The translations under genes were made by a program, and so were the position numbers. Under the pieces are notes generated by a model, which was not told where the DNA came from, made no database searches, and was given only the letters and a program-made list of their open reading frames with translations. From JANXQG01 sp037147235 (lineage in GTDB: Bacteria > Planctomycetota > Planctomycetia > Pirellulales > Thermoguttaceae), in contig JBAWVO010000261.1 in the NCBI GenBank assembly GCA_037147235.1, forward strand, positions 1 through 9,041: a stretch of DNA of 9,041 bases. The letters run 5' to 3'. Positions 5,348 to 9,041 of the stretch are shown piece by piece. Positions within the stretch are counted from its first letter, which is position 1. Each line of letters opens with the position of its first letter.

Positions 5348-6427
5348 TCAGTTTTTTTCCGCCCGCTGGGGCCCGTCTTCGCGATTGAGATATTGCCGCA
5401 GGTAACGAGCCCGCTCGATGTTGCGATCGGCACTGCCCAATTCGTTGCCGGTCCGCTTCTGTAAGTGGGCAGGTTGGGTGTGAATAAAAAGCTCATTGAT
5501 GTCGGCGATTTGCAGGTCCGCAATCAAGCCCAGATTGACTCCCATGCGAACGCTGGAAAGTAGGTGCATGGTCTCTTCGGAACTGATCGTTTGGGCGGTC
5601 CGCAGGATGCCGTAAGCCCGGCTCACGCGGTCGTGCAAATTCTCTTGGCTCTCCTTGATCAAAAACTGTCGGGCCTGCCGTTCGTAGTCGATGATTACCG
5701 GCACAATGTCGCTGACTTGCTGGACCAGATCGTCTTCCTTGCGGCCCAGGGTGATCTGGTTGCTGATCTGGTAGAAATCACCCATCGCCTGCGAGCCTTC
5801 GCCGAAGAGACCGCGAACCGCCAGACTGATTTTCTGCAGGCTGCGAAAAACCTTTTCGATCTGCCGCGTAATGACCAGGGCCGGCAGGTGCATCATCACG
5901 CTCACCCGCATGCCGGTGCCGACGTTCGTGGGGCAAGCCGTCAGGTAGCCGAGCCGTTCGTGGAAGGCATAAGTGACCTTCTGCTCAATGGCATTGTCAA
6001 TGGCGTTGATTTGTTCCCAGACGCTGTGCAGGTTGAAGCCGCTCTGCATGACCTGAATCCGCAGGTGATCTTCTTCATTGATCATAAGGCTGAATTTCTC
6101 GGCCTTGTCGATAGCTACGGCCCGGCGACCTTGGCCTTCGGCGTGCTCGCGGCTGATGAGGTGTCGCTCGACCAGCAGTTGGCGATCGACGCCTTGGAGT
6201 TCATCGACGGCAATATAGAGCAGATCGGCCGAAACCTGGGAATTGAGGATGCTCTCGCGGAGGATCCGCTCGATTTGCACACGATCCTGGGGGGTGGCCC
6301 GGCTGATAAAAGGAAATTCGGCCAGGTTCCGCGCCAGGCGGACCCGGCTACTGATGACGATGTCAGCCTCGGGGCCGTTGCCTCGGAGCCACTCGCCGCT
6401 GCTTTGAGTTAGTTCTTTGATTTCCAC
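5348..6427 (-). CDS. mcsB: Protein-arginine kinase McsB (ATP:guanido phosphotransferase family)
   Basis: McsB phosphorylates arginine residues in proteins; in Bacillus this marks them for degradation by ClpCP and inactivates the repressor CtsR. The 359-aa product matches the bacterial family length. It has the N-terminal ATP-binding SSRVRLARN (26-34), the NEEDH loop (117-121) of guanido kinases, the catalytic region YLTACPTNVGTGMRVSVMM with Cys165 (161-179), and GSQAMGDFYQISNQITLG (211-228). The C-terminal RAYGILRTAQTISSEE (270-285) belongs to the region that binds phosphoarginine in Bacillus-type enzymes. The start is a GTG at 6427 with only a weak GGGA upstream. Its partner mcsA is encoded 123 bases upstream on the same strand. 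No ctsR or clpC is adjacent, unlike in Firmicutes, so the regulatory setting differs. Confidence 0.95.
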   Translation of the reverse strand: MEIKELTQSSGEWLRGNGPEADIVISSRVRLARNLAEFPFISRATPQDRVQIERILRESILNSQVSADLLYIAVDELQGVDRQLLVERHLISREHAEGQGRRAVAIDKAEKFSLMINEEDHLRIQVMQSGFNLHSVWEQINAIDNAIEQKVTYAFHERLGYLTACPTNVGTGMRVSVMMHLPALVITRQIEKVFRSLQKISLAVRGLFGEGSQAMGDFYQISNQITLGRKEDDLVQQVSDIVPVIIDYERQARQFLIKESQENLHDRVSRAYGILRTAQTISSEETMHLLSSVRMGVNLGLIADLQIADINELFIHTQPAHLQKRTGNELGSADRNIERARYLRQYLNREDGPQRAEKN

Positions 6428-6495
6428 GGAAAATCCCGCTGAATTCTTGTTCTACTTCTAATTGCCGGACTGGTTCGCAGAGTTCGCACTCGTGG

Positions 6496-6521
6496 GGTGG
6501 TCCGAGCTTGCGAATCCCACC
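6496..6521. repeat. Short imperfect inverted repeat between mcsA and mcsB
   Basis: GGTGG (6496-6500) pairs with CCACC (6517-6521) around a 16-base middle that is itself partly self-complementary. It lies in the 123-base spacer between mcsA and mcsB. It could be a degenerate relative of the larger palindromes in this window, or a structure that modulates mcsB expression within the operon. The stem is short, so its reality as an element is uncertain. Confidence 0.35.
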
Positions 6522-6550
6522 ATTAGCCGCGCGACGCTGGTTATACCCGA

Positions 6551-7072
6551 CTAGGATGCCTGCTCTGTTTCGATACGCCGAATTTGATCGCGGAGTTCAG
6601 TTGCCCGCTCGTAGTCCTCATTTTCGACCATTTCTTTCATTTCTCGCCGCATGCGGATCAATTGCGTCCGCTTTTCGCTGCTACCCGGCGAGCAACGGGG
6701 TCGCTTGCCGACATGTTCCGACTCGCCGTGAACATTCATAATCAACGGCTCCAGTTGGGGCTGGAAGGCCACGTAATCGTGCGGACAGCCGAGGCGGCCC
6801 TGGCTGCGGAATTCGTAAAAAGTGATCCCGCATACCGGACAGGCCTGCTGGTCGAGGCGAGCCAGTTCTTCGGCCGTCTGCCCAATGGCCATTTGCTGCA
6901 CCTGTTGGGCTAGTGCCGTCGCCATACCCCCCGCACCAGCGGGTTCACCGCCAGACGAGGAGGTAAGGTAGGTTCGGGCGTGATCCTCGCAGAGATGCAG
7001 TTCCTGCGGCTTTCCACCGGTTAGTTCCGTGATGTGAAATGTTGCCGGACGTTCACACTGTTGGCATTTCAT
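6551..7072 (-). CDS. mcsA: McsA, zinc-binding activator of McsB, with UVR motif
   Basis: In Bacillus, McsA binds zinc and activates the arginine kinase McsB. The 173-aa product has two metal-binding modules and a C-terminal helical UVR motif (about 135-166, MRREMKEMVENEDYERATEL), the UvrB/UvrC-type motif of this family. Module one has Cys3, Cys6, Cys28 and His31 (CQQC then LCEDH). Module two has Cys78, Cys81 and Cys96 with His98/Asp99 (CPVC then GCPHD). The fourth cysteine of each Bacillus-type module is thus replaced. I chose the ATG at 7072 because it gives the usual M-x-C-x-x-C start. It also leaves a leader of about 30 bases after the promoter at 7109-7137, while the in-frame ATG at 7093 would leave about nine bases. 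mcsB follows downstream, probably in the same transcript. Confidence 0.92.
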   Translation of the reverse strand: MKCQQCERPATFHITELTGGKPQELHLCEDHARTYLTSSSGGEPAGAGGMATALAQQVQQMAIGQTAEELARLDQQACPVCGITFYEFRSQGRLGCPHDYVAFQPQLEPLIMNVHGESEHVGKRPRCSPGSSEKRTQLIRMRREMKEMVENEDYERATELRDQIRRIETEQAS

Positions 7073-7108
7073 GGCATTGGACCCGCTTTCCATCTTTGCA
7101 CCACAGTG

Positions 7109-7137
7109 ATTCTAACGATGGAGGAATCAGGAGTCAA
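7109..7137 (-). promoter_or_regulatory. Putative sigma-70 promoter for mcsA-mcsB
   Basis: On the minus strand, TTGACT (plus-strand 7132-7137) and TAGAAT (7109-7114) are separated by exactly 17 bases; each matches five of six consensus positions. Transcription should begin near 7102. I saw no CtsR-like tandem heptad operator over it, so control by CtsR is not supported by the sequence. Confidence 0.62.
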
Positions 7138-7154
7138 CCTACCAATTGCGGAGT

Positions 7155-7264
7155 CAAGATTTTCTGGCAAGCGCGTGGCACGGGCATCTTGCCCGTGGAA
7201 TTCGACACGGGCAAGATGCCCGTGCCACGGTGGCGTCCGTCTGCCAGAGAATCTTGCCACACAC
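7155..7264. repeat. Nested palindromic intergenic element, family B, left copy
   Basis: The inner stem is a perfect 23-bp inverted repeat (7175-7197 with 7206-7228) around the eight-base loop GAATTCGA. Its core is GGCACGGGCATCTTGCC. The outer stem pairs 7155-7169 with 7242-7256 (TGCCAGAGAATCTTG) with one mismatch. The right-hand spacer, around GGTGGCGTCCGTC, is unpaired. The right half, 7211-7264, recurs in reverse complement at 8988-9041 with one difference in 54 bases, which defines one end of the element at 7264. It lies between the mcsA promoter and trpE. The remaining bases up to the trpE start hold only weak candidate promoter hexamers. Confidence 0.92.
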
Positions 7265-7368
7265 ATCGCGGACCAATTGCAGTCATCCTGCGTTGCGACG
7301 CCGGGCAGCCGTTGTTAAGCTTAGAATGAGTTGATATCGAATACCTGACTACATGGGAATTTTTGTTC

Positions 7369-8946
7369 ATGCACGCAACACAAACCCGGCCGGAGCCAAT
7401 CGCTTCGGCCAAACTGCCGGACGCAATCCATTGTCCTGATTTTGAGGCATTTTGCAAGCTGGCCAAGGACGGCATGCTCGTGCCCGTCTACCGACGCCTG
7501 ATCTGTGACTCGCTGACCCCGGTCAGTGCATTCCACAAGATCGACTCGGGCCGCTGCGCATGCCTCTTCGAGAGCGTAGTGGGCGGTGAAAAGGTCGGGC
7601 GTTACAGTTTTCTGGCGGCCGACCCGTTTTTTGAGATCGAGGCCTACGGCCGTCGCGTGACGACGAACTCCCATTCCGGCGTTTCGGCCTCCGGGGCACC
7701 CCTGCTGGTGACCCGTTCCTATGAATCGACCGATCCCATGGCCGAGCTGCGTCGCCACGTCGAGGCCCTGCGTGCCGTCCACCTGCCGGAGTTGCCGCCG
7801 TTTTGCGCCGGGGCCGTTGGCTACGCGGGTTACGACACGGTTCGCTATTTTGAGCGGTTACCCAAGGCACCGCCCGACGACCGGCAGGTGCCTGACCTGG
7901 CCTTTGCCTTCTACGATCGGATGGTGGTTTTTGATAACGTGGCCAAGACGATCGTCGTTGTGGCGATGGCCCGGCTCGATCGGCCCGGGGCGACGGTCGA
8001 ATCGGCATACAACGACGCCTGCGGCCGGGTTGATGCCTTGGTCGAGCAACTAGCCACGCGATCAACCGACTTGGAACTAGTCGATATCCGGCCGGAAGGC
8101 GAAGTGAATCTGGAGTATCGCTCGAACTTCACGCAGCAGCAGTTTGAGAAGGCGGTCGAGAAGTGCGTGGAGTATATTCGCGCCGGCGACATCTTCCAAG
8201 TTGTGATCAGTCAGCGGCTGGAAGTTTCGCTGAAATCCCATCCGTTTGAGATCTACCGCACTTTGCGGATCGTCAACCCTAGTCCGTTCATGTTCTATGT
8301 TCGCACGCCCAGCGTGACGTTGGTCGGCAGCTCGCCGGAGGTGATGGTCCGCGTGATTGATGGCCAGGTGACCGTTCGTCCCTTGGCCGGTACTCGCCGC
8401 CGCGGCAAGACGGAAGAAGAAGACCGCAACCTTTCTCAGGAACTGCTGGCCGATCCCAAGGAGCGGGCGGAACATGTCATGCTCGTCGATCTCGGCCGCA
8501 ACGACGTTGGCCGGGTTTGCCGCTATCGCAGCGTGGAAGTGAGCGACGTCATGACCATCGAACGCTACAGCCACGTGATGCACATCACATCGAATGTCTG
8601 CGGCCAGCTTGTTCCAGGAAAAGGTGCGTTTGAAGCCTTGCAGGCCTGCCTGCCTGCAGGAACCGTGTCCGGCGCGCCAAAGGTGCGGGCGATGGAGATC
8701 ATCGACGAGTTGGAGCCGCATCGTCGTGGGCCGTATGCCGGGGCGGTCGGTTATGTCGACTTCAATGGCAACATGGACACCTGCATTGCCTTGCGGACGC
8801 TCGTCGTGCAGGGCGATAAGGGTTACGTGCAGGCCGGTGCCGGGATTGTGGCCGACAGCGTTCCGGCCAACGAGTGGCTGGAGACGATGAACAAGGCCCG
8901 TGGGTTGCTCAAGGCAATCGAGCTAGCAGGGCAGGGGGGCAAATGA
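7369..8946 (+). CDS. trpE: Anthranilate synthase component I
   Basis: TrpE with the glutaminase TrpG converts chorismate to anthranilate, the first committed step of tryptophan synthesis. The product is 525 aa from the ATG at 7369; a TTG at 7363 would add two residues, and the choice is not certain. The N-terminal domain has PVYRRLICDSLTPVSAF and LFES (66-69) followed by GGEKVGRYSF, the region corresponding to the tryptophan feedback site. The chorismate-binding domain has GSSPE (320-324), PLAGTRRRG (338-346), HVMLVDLGRNDVGRV (369-383), PAGTVSGAPK (429-438), GAVGYVDFNGNMDTCIALRT (458-477) and AGAGIVADSVPANEW (489-503). The PLAGT and tryptophan-site motifs, plus the length, favour TrpE over PabB. 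I saw no tryptophan-rich leader peptide or attenuator upstream. No trpG is visible before the window ends. Family B repeats lie on both sides. Confidence 0.95.
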   Translation: MHATQTRPEPIASAKLPDAIHCPDFEAFCKLAKDGMLVPVYRRLICDSLTPVSAFHKIDSGRCACLFESVVGGEKVGRYSFLAADPFFEIEAYGRRVTTNSHSGVSASGAPLLVTRSYESTDPMAELRRHVEALRAVHLPELPPFCAGAVGYAGYDTVRYFERLPKAPPDDRQVPDLAFAFYDRMVVFDNVAKTIVVVAMARLDRPGATVESAYNDACGRVDALVEQLATRSTDLELVDIRPEGEVNLEYRSNFTQQQFEKAVEKCVEYIRAGDIFQVVISQRLEVSLKSHPFEIYRTLRIVNPSPFMFYVRTPSVTLVGSSPEVMVRVIDGQVTVRPLAGTRRRGKTEEEDRNLSQELLADPKERAEHVMLVDLGRNDVGRVCRYRSVEVSDVMTIERYSHVMHITSNVCGQLVPGKGAFEALQACLPAGTVSGAPKVRAMEIIDELEPHRRGPYAGAVGYVDFNGNMDTCIALRTLVVQGDKGYVQAGAGIVADSVPANEWLETMNKARGLLKAIELAGQGGK

Positions 8947-8987
8947 CGAATTATTCTGCCGAACGTGGAAATACAGCCAGGGAAATA

Positions 8988-9041
8988 GTGTGTGGCAAGA
9001 TTCTCTGACAGACGGACGCCACCGTGGCACGGGCATCTTGC
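8988..9041. repeat. Family B palindromic element, right copy, truncated by window end
   Basis: This 54-base stretch is the reverse complement of 7211-7264 with one difference (A at 9008). It contains the outer arm CAAGATTCTCTGACA (8996-9010), the GACGGACGCCACC spacer and the first 18 bases of the inner stem (from 9024). The inner loop and the other half lie beyond the window. Similarity to the left copy stops abruptly at 8988, 41 bases after the trpE stop codon, which marks an element boundary. Confidence 0.9.

Noticed and set aside
5564..6412. 282-aa open frame antisense to mcsB
   Set aside because: It is exactly opposite a clear McsB gene with intact motifs, and its translation is low in recognisable domains; it follows from GC-rich codon use on the other strand.
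7073..7093. ATG at 7093 as start of mcsA
   Set aside because: It would leave about nine bases of leader after the predicted promoter and adds seven residues before the usual M-x-C-x-x-C start.
7265..7368. Tryptophan attenuator or leader peptide before trpE
   Set aside because: No short frame with tandem Trp codons and no terminator/antiterminator pair is present. The weak TTGTTA...TATCGA pair (7312-7340) is not good enough to call a promoter.
7134..7475. Open frames through the family B palindrome, with peptides such as GTGILPV and TGKMPVPR
   Set aside because: These are translations of the inverted repeat in several frames. I recall similar peptides as false hypothetical proteins in planctomycete annotations. 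There is no start context.
7523..8065. Long minus-strand frame opposite trpE
   Set aside because: The translation is Arg/Pro/Ser-rich with no motif and lies wholly inside trpE, so it is a shadow frame.
8077..8721. 214-aa minus-strand frame opposite the TrpE catalytic domain
   Set aside because: It covers the most conserved part of TrpE on the opposite strand and shows no domain or start signal of its own.

Overview
The window looks like chromosomal DNA of a Planctomycetes bacterium, probably of the Pirellula/Blastopirellula group. This is an inference from three things. The housekeeping genes here (pyrK, rpsT, coaD, mcsB, mcsA, trpE) are unrelated in function and lie on alternating strands. 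The intergenic spaces are packed with GC-rich palindromic repeats and heptanucleotide repeats of a kind I remember from that phylum. An McsA/McsB pair sits away from ctsR and clpC. I could run no database search.

Layout, left to right. 1-109: degenerate heptamer repeats ending six bases before the first gene. 115-972 (+): PyrK-type dihydroorotate dehydrogenase electron-transfer subunit. 979-1089: nested palindrome (family A) filling the gap between the convergent pyrK and rpsT. 1098-1379 (-): ribosomal protein S20. 1380-1753: a gene-free stretch holding a small hairpin and a two-copy structured repeat (family C). 1754-3259 (-): 501-aa TPR protein, preceded on the same strand by a 60-aa two-helix membrane protein (3329-3511). 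3512-3614: divergent promoter region. 3615-4772 (+): class-V aminotransferase with a TTG start. 4762-4809: more heptamer repeats, which include the stop codon of the aminotransferase. 4843-5343 (+): coaD, ending four bases from the end of the convergent mcsB (5348-6427, -). 6551-7072 (-): mcsA, upstream of mcsB on the same strand. 7155-7264: nested palindrome (family B). 7369-8946 (+): trpE. 8988-9041: second family B copy in opposite orientation, cut by the window end.

Functionally, McsA and McsB form a protein-arginine phosphorylation module that very likely shares the promoter at 7109-7137. PyrK, CoaD and TrpE belong to pyrimidine, coenzyme A and tryptophan synthesis, and S20 to the 30S ribosome; nothing suggests these act together. 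The TPR protein and the small membrane protein may form a two-gene unit of unknown role.

The most unusual content is intergenic. There are three families of structured palindromic repeats and two heptamer clusters in 9 kb. One family shows compensatory base changes between its copies, and another flanks trpE as near-identical inverted copies. I see no phage, CRISPR, transposase, toxin-antitoxin or secondary-metabolite genes.
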